A DNA stretch of 64,000 bases from contig NZ_LR134418.1 of NCBI RefSeq assembly GCF_900637865.1, positions 310,001-374,000 on the forward strand, given 5' to 3'. The translations under genes were made by a program, and so were the position numbers. The DNA comes from Legionella adelaidensis. Lineage in GTDB: Bacteria > Pseudomonadota > Gammaproteobacteria > Legionellales > Legionellaceae. The notes below the pieces were generated by a model. That model saw nothing but the letters and a program-made list of their open reading frames with translations, did not search any database and was not told the origin of the DNA. This document shows positions 47,184-55,030 of the stretch, in pieces (within the stretch, counting starts at the first letter, position 1; every line of letters begins with the position of its first letter).

Positions 47184-48089
47184 TTAATTAACTGGTTTCA
47201 ATGCATTAATCAACTCGTCGTTATCTGCTATTTCTCGATCAAGGAAGTCTATAAAATCTGTTTCTTCTAAAGAAGTCGCTTGAGATTTGCCCTCCTCACG
47301 TTTTACCATCTGTCCTTCTACAAATAAGCAAAATCGATTTGCAGCTTGTGAAAATTCTTTTTGGCTTTGTTGAAGTTCTTGTACTGCACTTGAGAATGAA
47401 ACCGCTGCGTCCTCAGCGGCAGATAGCTTATCTTTTGAGCTAGTAATCTGATGATCATATTGTTGCAAGTGTCTGGAAATTGTACTGAATTCTTGATTAA
47501 CAGCTCTTTGTTGATCCACTAAGTGAGTTGTTTCTGTTTCTACCGCTTCCACAATGATGCTTAATGCATTGTTTTGCGTTGTAATCTTTTGTCTTTCCAA
47601 ATCTAATTTAGCCGCTTGCTCTTGCAATATCAGGGGTTGATCAGTTAGCTCGATAACCACAGCATCTAGTTTGCTCGTAGCATTATTAAACATTTGCTCA
47701 CTAGCCTTTAGGTCTTCAATAGCTGCTAATTCTTCAGCTGCAAAGATTTTAGCCCCTAAATGACGATGTTGTTCATGAGTATAAAATAGGCCATGAATAA
47801 GTAGCGAAAGGGCAACTGTGGTTAACACAAGCACGGTTGTAGCTCCTACAACTACTCCAATTAACGCAGAGAGTAAAATAGCACCCACCAAATACACCAA
47901 TTTTTCAAAAATAGGTTTATCAACCCATGAGGAAGTTAATTTATCAAACCAACTTTTATGCATGAGGTACCGTTTGATTAGCTCACCTGATTCATCATTA
48001 GGGAGATCATTTTCCAGAGGATAAAACCATAGGGATAAAGCTGTAAGTTTTGATCTTACCCACGTAAAAAATATAAATATTGGTGTCAT
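47184..48089 (-). CDS. membrane-anchored coiled-coil protein 1 (ICE cargo)
   Basis: A 301-residue protein of no recognised family. Two close hydrophobic helices (about 62-105: YLVGAILLSALIGVVVGATTVLVLTTVALSLLIHGLF) anchor it; residues 115-265 are a long heptad-rich coiled coil (DLERQKITTQNNALSIIVEAVETETTHLVDQ). The tail is acidic. The second gene of the pair (48110-48901), 20 bases upstream, has the same design, so they probably form a complex. No ribosomal or enzymatic motif was found. They could relate to element stability or host interaction, but nothing in the sequence proves it. Confidence 0.7.
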   Translation of the reverse strand: MTPIFIFFTWVRSKLTALSLWFYPLENDLPNDESGELIKRYLMHKSWFDKLTSSWVDKPIFEKLVYLVGAILLSALIGVVVGATTVLVLTTVALSLLIHGLFYTHEQHRHLGAKIFAAEELAAIEDLKASEQMFNNATSKLDAVVIELTDQPLILQEQAAKLDLERQKITTQNNALSIIVEAVETETTHLVDQQRAVNQEFSTISRHLQQYDHQITSSKDKLSAAEDAAVSFSSAVQELQQSQKEFSQAANRFCLFVEGQMVKREEGKSQATSLEETDFIDFLDREIADNDELINALKPVN

Positions 48090-48109
48090 TTTTTTAACGT
48101 CCTGTTAAT

Positions 48110-48901
48110 TTAATTAAACGGTGAAGAGCTGGTTTGAGATATAACTGCTGTTGATGCTGGCGCTGATTGCTGGTCAATCACTTGTTTAAAAAATCTTAAT
48201 TGATCCACAAGTTTCAAAGATTTTGCTTTTATTTGGTCAATCGCCTTCTGTTTTTCCTCTATAGTTTGTTCTTTTGCTTTATTATCATTTGTTAGTGTTT
48301 CTACCACATCAGTCAGTTTATCTATAGTTTGTGCTTGCTCGCCCACTATCTTATTTAATGTTTTTATTTCGAGTGCTGTCTGCGCAAGTTCTTTTTCTTT
48401 TTGAGCTAGGTTCTCATTGAAAGCGGCCAGTTTTGATTGGGAGCAGTAGTCCATGCTTTGGATTTGTTCTGTTACTGCCTTTAATTCAATAACTGATCTA
48501 TCTAAATTCGAAGAGGAATAAGCTACTGTCCCTATTGTTCTTTGCAAAAGTTGGCTTGTATCAGATAATTGTTCAGTTATTTCTTGAAGTTGTTCAATGG
48601 ATAACGCGTTTGATCCAGTTGCTGAATTAATTTCAGACTTTAAGCGAGCCACATTCTGACAGAGTAGGTCTAGTGTATTATTTGCGAGTGCAATTCGGTT
48701 ATTAGTTATTTCATGCTGAGCGTTCAAAGCCTCCATGTGCTCTTGGAGTAACCTATTATCGTTACTAGATACATAGTACCAAAGACCACCCGTTAATCCT
48801 GCTCCTGCAAGCACCCCTCCACCAATATAGTATGCAACTGATACAGAAGAAGCCTTTCCGGTTGCAACCAAAGCAGCTCCTAATAAAAGCGGTAACGGCA
48901 T
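48110..48901 (-). CDS. membrane-anchored coiled-coil protein 2 (ICE cargo)
   Basis: A 263-residue protein with an N-terminal hydrophobic region (PLLLGAALVATGKASSVSVAYYIGGGVLAGAGLTGGLW) and a coiled coil from about residue 50 to 245, with repeated Lys/Glu heptads (QKEKELAQTALEIKTLNKIVGEQAQTIDKL). The Ser/Thr-rich end lacks a motif. Cotranscribed with the downstream partner at 47184-48089. Function unknown. Confidence 0.7.
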   Translation of the reverse strand: MPLPLLLGAALVATGKASSVSVAYYIGGGVLAGAGLTGGLWYYVSSNDNRLLQEHMEALNAQHEITNNRIALANNTLDLLCQNVARLKSEINSATGSNALSIEQLQEITEQLSDTSQLLQRTIGTVAYSSSNLDRSVIELKAVTEQIQSMDYCSQSKLAAFNENLAQKEKELAQTALEIKTLNKIVGEQAQTIDKLTDVVETLTNDNKAKEQTIEEKQKAIDQIKAKSLKLVDQLRFFKQVIDQQSAPASTAVISQTSSSPFN

Positions 48902-49087
48902 AATAATATTCCTTTAACGAGGTTGAGTTTCCCTGAAATCTGCAAAACAATACCATTATGCTCTATTATGATCAATAGTGCTTCTTTATGACCCAATATT
49001 TCCTGATTTTTCAGGGATTTACTGAGTTAATGAGCATCCCCTTCTAAGGAAAAATTGAAATAGGCCATTCCTGCTTTCGTTTTTATT

Positions 49088-49303
49088 CTAAATTTTGATT
49101 ATAGATTTTTTCATATTCTGGTTTATCCATTCATCAATAACTTCTTTATGCCAGGCAAGTGTCCTCCCATGTAATTTTACGGGTAAAGGAAATTTACCAT
49201 CTGTCCACCAACGTCTAAGAGTCAATCTGTCTTTTCCTATAATGGTTTCCAAGTCATTTATGAACAAAATCTGTTGTGAAAATAAATTATTAAGAGGTTG
49301 CAT
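49088..49303 (-). CDS. AlpA-family excisionase/regulator
   Basis: A 71-residue MerR-like winged-helix protein: FINDLETIIGKDRLTLRRWWTDGKFPLPVKLHGRTLAWHKEVIDEWINQ matches the AlpA pattern (helix-turn-helix, then wing ending W...VIDEWI). AlpA-type proteins activate or direct excision in integrative elements, so it may be the excisionase for the integrase at 37244-38482. An ATG 18 bases upstream lacks a ribosome site; the ATG at 49303 is preceded by TTGGAGA. Confidence 0.82.
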   Translation of the reverse strand: MQPLNNLFSQQILFINDLETIIGKDRLTLRRWWTDGKFPLPVKLHGRTLAWHKEVIDEWINQNMKKSIIKI

Positions 49304-49322
49304 GATCTTCTCCAAGTCCATG

Positions 49323-49568
49323 TCATTCGAGAGTCAGGCGTGCTTTCCATTCGCCCTTTAATTCCATATCAATAACAGTAAGGAATAGTTTTAGTAAATT
49401 TAATTCGACTTTACTTTCCCTCGGTAACCGATTGAATTGATGGATCATTTGCAAATAAGCAACTGGGGAGTTAGATAAGTTCGCGATTCGTTGTAGCGAA
49501 TACTTTGTAGAATCCAGTAGATACTGGATTATTTCCTTATAGATGATTACTTTTTTTTCATGAAACAT
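49323..49568 (-). CDS. small helix-turn-helix-like protein
   Basis: An 81-residue protein with helices typical of a small DNA-binding protein (IIQYLLDSTKYSLQRIANLSNSPVAYLQMIH, then LPRESKVELNLLKLFLTVIDME). It lies 20 bases upstream of the AlpA-type gene in the same direction, so the two form a small regulatory unit of the element. No firm family. Confidence 0.55.
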   Translation of the reverse strand: MFHEKKVIIYKEIIQYLLDSTKYSLQRIANLSNSPVAYLQMIHQFNRLPRESKVELNLLKLFLTVIDMELKGEWKARLTLE

Positions 49569-49777
49569 ACAACATACTCCTGTAAAACTTAAGAATCATA
49601 GTCCGATTTAAGCCAAAATTAATATTAGATTCATTTGGCGAAACCAATATTAAAACGATATTAAATTCATTATCAATATGCTTTTTTAAGATATTATAAT
49701 TAAGATACGGTATGATATTGAATGATATTGTTTTATATGTTAATTTTTTTAAAAATATTTCGTTTAAAAGGAAATTT

Positions 49778-50266
49778 ATGACTAACGGACATTATCAATC
49801 GTTTTCCAAGCGGTTGATTCAAACTCTAAAAGATAAAGGATTTACTGCTTCTCGCTCTCCTAATGGTATATGTATTAAAACTTTGGCAGAATTTACCGGA
49901 TCGTCTGAGCAAATTTGCCGCCGCTACATACGCGGGGATGCCTTACCAGATTATGAAAAGATTAAACAGCTGGGTCATTATCTACAAGTCAATCCTGGAT
50001 GGTTATTGTTTGGTGATGACGAAAATTCAACACTCTCAAAAAATAATATTAATGAAAACTTACTTCATTACATATTAAAACAAAGCCATCACTTATATCC
50101 TACTATCCATGGAAGTAATGACGAATATGCAGATTTTGTGTTAGGATTGATCAAAGAGGTGCGTGCAATTGACACTTCGAATGAAAATTTACTAAAAATC
50201 ATTGACCTAGCTATAAGTTCTATCTCTTCATATGAAGAACGTAAAAAGCAAAGTCATGCTGTGTAA
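49778..50266 (+). CDS. Xre/CI-like DNA-binding regulator
   Basis: A 162-residue protein with an N-terminal helix-turn-helix: FSKRLIQTLKDKGF, IKTLAEFTGSSEQICRRYIRGDALPDYEKIKQLGHYLQVNPGWLLFGDD, typical of phage repressor-like (CI/Xre) proteins. The C-terminal half is helical without a recognised protease domain. The frame stays open to 49712, but the ATG at 49778 has AAGGAA. It is first of a four-gene operon with overlapping starts, so it is the probable regulator of the deformylase and transporter. Confidence 0.78.
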   Translation: MTNGHYQSFSKRLIQTLKDKGFTASRSPNGICIKTLAEFTGSSEQICRRYIRGDALPDYEKIKQLGHYLQVNPGWLLFGDDENSTLSKNNINENLLHYILKQSHHLYPTIHGSNDEYADFVLGLIKEVRAIDTSNENLLKIIDLAISSISSYEERKKQSHAV

Positions 50267-50852
50267 GAAATATTTAGATATGGATGTAACCGCTGTTAAG
50301 CTTAGACTTCACCCTAAAGCTAAAGACTATCTTTTTAATCATTACGCGACACTACGTCGAATATTTTCTGATGTGGTAGGCCAACTCGAAACAGATTATA
50401 TTTCAATTGCTTTAATTGATGAAAAAGATCAAATTTTCTTTTTCTCATCCAAACCTTCCATAGAACAAAATTTAATAGAAAAAAATTTATGGAAAAATGA
50501 TGGCAATTATCAGCCTGAGTTCATTTATCAAAATAAACCAAGGCTATGGAGTGAGCTAAATCATATCGGATGCTCGAGTTTATTAAAGCAATATAAAGAG
50601 ATTGACCATAATTTGATTACTGGTATATCCGTTCCACACCAATACGCAGATTATCGCGTTATATTTACTTTCGGTTTTAAAAAAATTCATCCTCTCATAC
50701 AAAAGAAATCACAAATCCACAATGAAAAACTATTAGCTATAGGCAAGTTTTGTATAAAGAGTATTCAAGCTGTAATACCCTTTCCTGAAAAACAATATAT
50801 TGAAACAAGACCAAAATTAAAATTAATAATTAACAATCAGGTATCCCTATGA
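50256..50852 (+). CDS. LuxR autoinducer-domain-like sensor without DNA-binding domain
   Basis: A 198-residue protein whose centre resembles the ligand-binding domain of LuxR-type regulators: LIEKNLWKNDGNYQPEFIYQNKPRLWSEL, then HNLITGISVPHQYADYRVIFTFGF. The LuxR C-terminal helix-turn-helix is missing. Its likely start (ATG at 50256) overlaps the regulator gene by 11 bases; 50232 and 50280 are alternatives. The last bases overlap the deformylase start (ATGA). It may sense a small molecule and act with the separate HTH protein. The family link is only moderate. Confidence 0.55.
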   Translation: MLCKKYLDMDVTAVKLRLHPKAKDYLFNHYATLRRIFSDVVGQLETDYISIALIDEKDQIFFFSSKPSIEQNLIEKNLWKNDGNYQPEFIYQNKPRLWSELNHIGCSSLLKQYKEIDHNLITGISVPHQYADYRVIFTFGFKKIHPLIQKKSQIHNEKLLAIGKFCIKSIQAVIPFPEKQYIETRPKLKLIINNQVSL

Positions 50853-51373
50853 ACAAACTTCTTGATAAAAATGATCCTATTTTAAGAGAAACCGCTGAAC
50901 CAATTTCAGAAGCCGAATTTGGAAGCGAATGGCTTAAAAATCTGGTTAGACAAATGTTTTCAATTATGGAAGAAAAAGGAGCTGTAGGTGTTGCTGCACC
51001 ACAAATTGGGGTTAGCAAACGAGTTATTGTATTTGGTACCAACTATACAAAACGTAGAAAACCAGAGCATCCGATTCCGGATACTGCGTTAATAAATCCT
51101 TCTTTAAAGATATTATCTCAAGATATTCAAACGGATTATGAGGGATGTCTAAATTGTGGTGAATTAATGGGCCAAGTTCCTAGAGCGACCGAGATAGAGT
51201 ACTCAGGATATAACCTAGATGGAGTTAAAATAAATAAAAGAGCAACCGGATTAGAAGCAAGAATCCTGCAACACGAAATCGATCATTTAAACGGCTTTTT
51301 ATTCTTTGACCATATAGAAGATAAAGACTCTTTAACTACAATAACCGAGCTACAAAAAAAGGCTAGTGCATGA
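50849..51373 (+). CDS. def: peptide deformylase (accessory copy)
   Basis: A 174-residue polypeptide deformylase, which removes formyl from the initiator Met. Motif 1 GVAAPQIG, motif 2 EGCLN (Cys100) and motif 3 HEIDH (His142, Glu143, His146) are present, so the metal site is intact. Two deviations: motif 2 has Asn in place of the usual Ser (EGCLS), and a Cys follows it. Being on an ICE with a transporter, this is likely an extra deformylase beside the chromosomal one. ATGA couplings on both sides tie it to its neighbours. Possible role: resistance or a non-canonical formyl substrate. Confidence 0.92.
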   Translation: MNKLLDKNDPILRETAEPISEAEFGSEWLKNLVRQMFSIMEEKGAVGVAAPQIGVSKRVIVFGTNYTKRRKPEHPIPDTALINPSLKILSQDIQTDYEGCLNCGELMGQVPRATEIEYSGYNLDGVKINKRATGLEARILQHEIDHLNGFLFFDHIEDKDSLTTITELQKKASA

Positions 51374-52665
51374 AGCATCAAACCAGAATTATTCTCGCAG
51401 GCACTCTGGGAAATTTAATTGAATCCTTTGATATGGCAATTTGTGGTTTGTTGTCGGTTTACCTCGCTAAGTATTTAATTGGAGATGTGACTAAAGGTTT
51501 ATTTCTGGTTTTTCTAACTTTTTTTGCGGGTTATATAGCAAGGCCCATTGGGGCACTGTTAATGGGATTATTATCTGATGCTTACGGTAGAAAAATTATC
51601 TTAGCAGGCTCCATTCTCGTAATGGGTGTTTCAACTGCTCTTATTGGCTTGGTACCGCCTTATAGCTCCATTGGAATTTATTCAGCAATGATATTGCTAC
51701 TGCTGAGAATTATTCAAAGTTTTTCTTGTGGAGCTGAATATTTAAACTCGTCCGCATATCTTGTTGAAAATGCTGAAGAAACTCAAAGAGGCTTCTTTGG
51801 TAGCTGGGCATCCTTTGGCACGATGTCAGGCCTCTTAATGGCCTCACTGGTATCACTTGCTGTAAGCTTTGTAATCAATAGGTACCCTGAAGCAGATTGG
51901 CTTATTTGGCGTCTTCCCTTTGTTTTGGCCCTTTTAGGATCATCTATTGGTTTATACATTCGATTGTGCATTCCGGAGAGTATGGAATACATTCTATATT
52001 ATTCAGAAAAGCCTAAACCCACCTTTAAAAATTTACTTTTAGAGTCCTTTAATTTCATTAAAACAAGTAAGTTACAATCCCTATACGTTTTTATTTTAAG
52101 CTGTTTAGGGGTAACAACTACTTTTCAGATATTTATTTATGGGCCTATGCAAGCTCATTTATACGGAAATTTTCAAGATCGGGAAATTCTTACATCAAAC
52201 ATTATTTCATTGATAGTTCTGCTGTGCGTCTTCCCCATGGTTGGGAAACTATCTGATAAGATTAATAGAGAAAAAATTGTTATATGCGCTAGCCTAGGAT
52301 TTTTGTTGCTTTCCATCCCATTTTTTAATTCATTGTCTCATGATAATTTGAACAATTTTATTTGGACTCAAGCGATGATAGCAATTCCTGCTGGAGCTTA
52401 TTATGCCACTGTTCCAGTGATTTTGGCCGAAATGTTTCCTATTAAATTAAGATGCACGGTCTTATCTGTGCTGTATTCAATTGCAGCAAGCTTATCGGCA
52501 GGATTGGCTCCTTTGATTTCATTTTATCTAGTACAGAAAACACAGGTTCCTTCTTCCCCTTCTATTTTGATTTTTAACTTAGTTGCCATATCGGTTGTTA
52601 TTATTAAAGTAAATCGTGGCAGGTATAAGAGACCACATCTAAAGTTTAAAATAGAAAGCAATTAA
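51370..52665 (+). CDS. MFS transporter (metabolite:H+ symporter-like)
   Basis: A 431-residue transporter with 12 predicted membrane helices. The helix 2-3 loop has the MFS signature RPIGALLMGLLSDAYGRK, typical of the MHS (ProP/ShiA-like) family; a second is seen at MVGKLSDKINREKIV. The N terminus (GTLGNLIESFDMAICGLLSVYL) also fits the MHS family. The substrate cannot be read. The start overlaps the deformylase stop (ATGA), so transport and deformylation are expected to be co-expressed. Confidence 0.9.
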   Translation: MKHQTRIILAGTLGNLIESFDMAICGLLSVYLAKYLIGDVTKGLFLVFLTFFAGYIARPIGALLMGLLSDAYGRKIILAGSILVMGVSTALIGLVPPYSSIGIYSAMILLLLRIIQSFSCGAEYLNSSAYLVENAEETQRGFFGSWASFGTMSGLLMASLVSLAVSFVINRYPEADWLIWRLPFVLALLGSSIGLYIRLCIPESMEYILYYSEKPKPTFKNLLLESFNFIKTSKLQSLYVFILSCLGVTTTFQIFIYGPMQAHLYGNFQDREILTSNIISLIVLLCVFPMVGKLSDKINREKIVICASLGFLLLSIPFFNSLSHDNLNNFIWTQAMIAIPAGAYYATVPVILAEMFPIKLRCTVLSVLYSIAASLSAGLAPLISFYLVQKTQVPSSPSILIFNLVAISVVIIKVNRGRYKRPHLKFKIESN

Positions 52666-52717
52666 AAAAACGCCCCACCTATTAATGCTTACTATTTTAT
52701 GTTTATCTTTAGGTGAA

Positions 52718-52960
52718 TTATTTGTTTTCTAACCATTCTCCCATTGGATTATCCGTCAAACAAAGCAACCAAGAAGCCGCAACATTTAGCTCTTTAGACA
52801 AAATTTTTGCCTCTTCAGGTCCAGGACTCCGAGTACCTTGTTCCCAATTACTTATTCTCGTGGCTTTCAAGCCTGTGCGCTCAGCCAAGTCTTTGATCAA
52901 TATCCCACGAGCCTTTCTAGCCTGGGTAATTCTATTACCTATAACTTTTTTCATATTCAT
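52718..52960 (-). CDS. lvrR: Xre-family repressor of the lvr cluster (LvrR)
   Basis: An 80-residue helix-turn-helix protein: NRITQARKARGILIKDLAERTGLKATRISNWEQGTRSPGPEEAKILSKELNVAASWLL. It lies divergent from lvrA with a shared intergenic region containing a palindrome (53032-53050), the arrangement of lvrR-lvrABC in Legionella type IVA elements. It probably represses transfer functions. A second ATG two codons later is possible. Confidence 0.83.
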   Translation of the reverse strand: MNMKKVIGNRITQARKARGILIKDLAERTGLKATRISNWEQGTRSPGPEEAKILSKELNVAASWLLCLTDNPMGEWLENK

Positions 52961-53031
52961 TTAGGTTCATTTGCTATCAGTTAAAAATACCCCATTGACT
53001 CTAAAAAGTGCCTATTTACAATGAGATATCA

Positions 53032-53050
53032 ATAACACAAATCGTGTTAT
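53032..53050. promoter_or_regulatory. candidate LvrR operator
   Basis: ATAACAC-AAATC-GTGTTAT, a perfect 7-base-arm palindrome in the 165-base gap between divergent lvrR and lvrA. Its position suits an operator controlling one or both genes. Confidence 0.5.
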
Positions 53051-53125
53051 CGATTGATGCTAATTGAATTCGTTTGATATTTCAAGAAGTGATTTTTTAA
53101 GCAGGATTTTAGGAAGAATCGAAAA

Positions 53126-54034
53126 ATGGGGTTTTTATTTGTGAATACAAATGAATTGTCGGCACTAATGGGTTTGCCTTATATCCAACAATCTACTTAC
53201 TTGCTTGGAATTCGCCCCTATATGGACCGTGAAACCTTTTTAGTAGGCAGTAAAAAGCGACGCATTAGTTATCAATCGCTTGCTGAAGACTTATATGTTG
53301 AACCCCATCAAGGTCTGGAGCATTCAGGCAGCCCCAGCCGCCAGCAATTACGTCGTGTTATATACGCTCTTGAAAGAGCTGGTCTTATTGAAATTCAATC
53401 TAATCGTAAAAATCTTATTTTAAAATGTATTTTAGCCGACTCGGATTTGTCTGTTCAAAATAAACCCGACACAAACCCGACATCTCAACCCGACACAAAC
53501 CCGAACACTGAAAATCATTTAAAATCTGAAACTTACATCCAAAACTATAAAAAACCCGACACAGCAAAAAACATAAAACCCGACACACCTCATAACTCAG
53601 AAAATAATATGTGTGTGTATGTTCGCGAACAATTTCAAAAATTTTGGGAAATTTATCCACAAAAGCTAGATGAAAGCAGAGCCTTTCAGGAGTTTTTTAA
53701 GATTAGGCCTGATGAAACTTTGTTTTATCAAATCCTCAATACACTTCAAGCCCAAATTAAAAACCGTATGGAAATGGAACTGGCAGGTGATTGGGTTCCA
53801 AAGTGGAAATTCCCTGCCAACTGGTTAGCTCAAAGATGCTGGAATGATGAACTGTTAACTTTAAGAACTCAGGAGCCAAGAGATGCATCCCATCAAAACT
53901 ATTCTCGAAAAAAATCCGCTGCCGATATCCTCGCAGAATCCTGCAAGGATGCCAGCTTCGACTTTGACTGTGAAGATAGCCCCACCCACACAGAAACAAG
54001 CAATGTCCTCCAGTTCAACAAGCATAGAGGCTAA
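53126..54034 (+). CDS. lvrA: LvrA-like ICE protein
   Basis: A 302-residue protein. The N-terminal 110 residues look like a winged helix (SPSRQQLRRVIYALERAGLIEIQ) as in replication/plasmid-type regulators. A disordered stretch follows with four PDT repeats (KPDTNPTSQPDTN; KPDTAKNIKPDT). A C-terminal region contains FQKFWEIYPQKLDESRAFQEFFKI and WKFPANWLAQRCW. It is assigned as LvrA from order and content of the lvrRABC cluster; the molecular function is not established. An AGGAAG ribosome site lies upstream. Confidence 0.75.
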   Translation: MGFLFVNTNELSALMGLPYIQQSTYLLGIRPYMDRETFLVGSKKRRISYQSLAEDLYVEPHQGLEHSGSPSRQQLRRVIYALERAGLIEIQSNRKNLILKCILADSDLSVQNKPDTNPTSQPDTNPNTENHLKSETYIQNYKKPDTAKNIKPDTPHNSENNMCVYVREQFQKFWEIYPQKLDESRAFQEFFKIRPDETLFYQILNTLQAQIKNRMEMELAGDWVPKWKFPANWLAQRCWNDELLTLRTQEPRDASHQNYSRKKSAADILAESCKDASFDFDCEDSPTHTETSNVLQFNKHRG

Positions 54035-54392
54035 TGAAAAACGCATAGACACTTTATTCACCCGTTTTGCCGCGATTTATGGACAGCTTTGGCTTACAGC
54101 TTATCAAAACCAAAAGGTATTGGAATTTGCCAAGAAGGAATGGTCAGAAAGCTTACTAGGCTTTGATAATTCAATTTTAAAGGAAGCTCTAGTAAGAACA
54201 AAAAAGGATTGTATGTTCCCTCCGGCCCTGCCTTTATTTGTTGATTATTGCCAGTCTATTAAGTCGCGACGCACTCCAAACATTTTTTTGTCTGTGCCGC
54301 ACACTCCTGCAAAGCCAGAGGTTGTCAAATACAACATCGACAAAATGAAAGAAAGCCTCACTAAAGGAACTAAGGAGAAAAAAACATGCTGA
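53883..54392 (+). CDS. lvrB: LvrB-like ICE protein
   Basis: A 169-residue protein starting inside lvrA (150-base overlap), supported by a strong AGGAG seven bases before the ATG. An ATG at 54003 would avoid most of the overlap but lacks a ribosome site. The core (TRFAAIYGQLWLTAYQNQKVLEFAKKEWSESLLGFD) is helical and resembles replication-associated LvrB/DUF-type proteins. Function unknown; placement between lvrA and the CsrA paralogue supports the name. Confidence 0.72.
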   Translation: MHPIKTILEKNPLPISSQNPARMPASTLTVKIAPPTQKQAMSSSSTSIEANEKRIDTLFTRFAAIYGQLWLTAYQNQKVLEFAKKEWSESLLGFDNSILKEALVRTKKDCMFPPALPLFVDYCQSIKSRRTPNIFLSVPHTPAKPEVVKYNIDKMKESLTKGTKEKKTC

Positions 54393-54607
54393 CATTAATC
54401 CGTCGTATTGGGGAAGAAATCTACATTGATAAAGGAAAAATTAAAGTCTCTCTTTTATTTCAGAAAGGAGAACTTATTGGCGTGGGGATAAAAGCACCTA
54501 GAAGTATTGATATTGACCGCAAAGAAGTCTTTATCCGCAAATGTATTGAACAGCACGAGTTAGAAAAGAAGAAAAAACAAGAAGAACTTGAACCATCCAA
54601 CTCATAG
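54386..54607 (+). CDS. lvrC: CsrA paralogue LvrC (ICE-type)
   Basis: A 73-residue CsrA-family RNA-binding regulator: MLTLIRRIGEEIYI and IGVGIKAPRSIDIDRKEVFIRK match CsrA strand 1 (Leu4, Arg6/7) and the strand 5 Arg essential for RNA binding (R in IDIDRKE). It differs from housekeeping CsrA by an extended Lys/Glu-rich tail. Element-borne CsrA paralogues (LvrC/CsrT) modulate transmission traits in Legionella. It overlaps lvrB by seven bases (ATGCTGA) and directly precedes the transfer genes. Confidence 0.9.
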   Translation: MLTLIRRIGEEIYIDKGKIKVSLLFQKGELIGVGIKAPRSIDIDRKEVFIRKCIEQHELEKKKKQEELEPSNS

Positions 54608-54616
54608 AGAGATTTT

Positions 54617-55030
54617 ATGCGTAAACATTTTATAATTTGTAGTATGGTCTTCTTTTGTAGCTATCCGCAAGCTGCGGATATTACCCAGATTAGCCGATAT
54701 GCTACGGTTAAGAATCAACCTTTAGCAGCTCAAATAAACCCATTTAAAACCGTTCAACAAATTCATTTCCCAATATCAGTACAAACTATTGAAGATGCAG
54801 TGCAATACTGGGTGCGCTACTCAGGGTACCACCTAGTAAGTAAAGAAAAACAAAGCGAAAGTTTAAAACAAGTTTTCCCGCAACCTCTCCCCCAAATCAA
54901 TAGAAATTTAGGTCCATTGACCATAGCCGAGGGTCTAACAGTTTTAGTCGGGCAAAAGCTTTTTATTCTTAAGCAGGATGACTTGTTACGGGAAATTAAC
55001 TTTACATTAATTGCAAGGAGAGCAGCATGA
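54617..55030 (+). CDS. PilL-like ICE protein (TIGR03748 type)
   Basis: A 137-residue exported protein with a signal peptide (IICSMVFFCSYPQAAD). The mature part (ISRYATVKNQPLAAQINPFKTVQQIHFP; VGQKLFILKQDDLLREINF) resembles PilL_N of the PFGI-1-type ICE type IV pilus/transfer cluster. It is the first transfer gene after lvrC. Stop overlaps the next start (ATGA). Confidence 0.75.
   Translation: MRKHFIICSMVFFCSYPQAADITQISRYATVKNQPLAAQINPFKTVQQIHFPISVQTIEDAVQYWVRYSGYHLVSKEKQSESLKQVFPQPLPQINRNLGPLTIAEGLTVLVGQKLFILKQDDLLREINFTLIARRAA

Noticed and set aside
54003-54392. Shorter LvrB beginning at the ATG at 54003
   Set aside because: No ribosome site before it, while the ATG at 53883 has AGGAG at good spacing.
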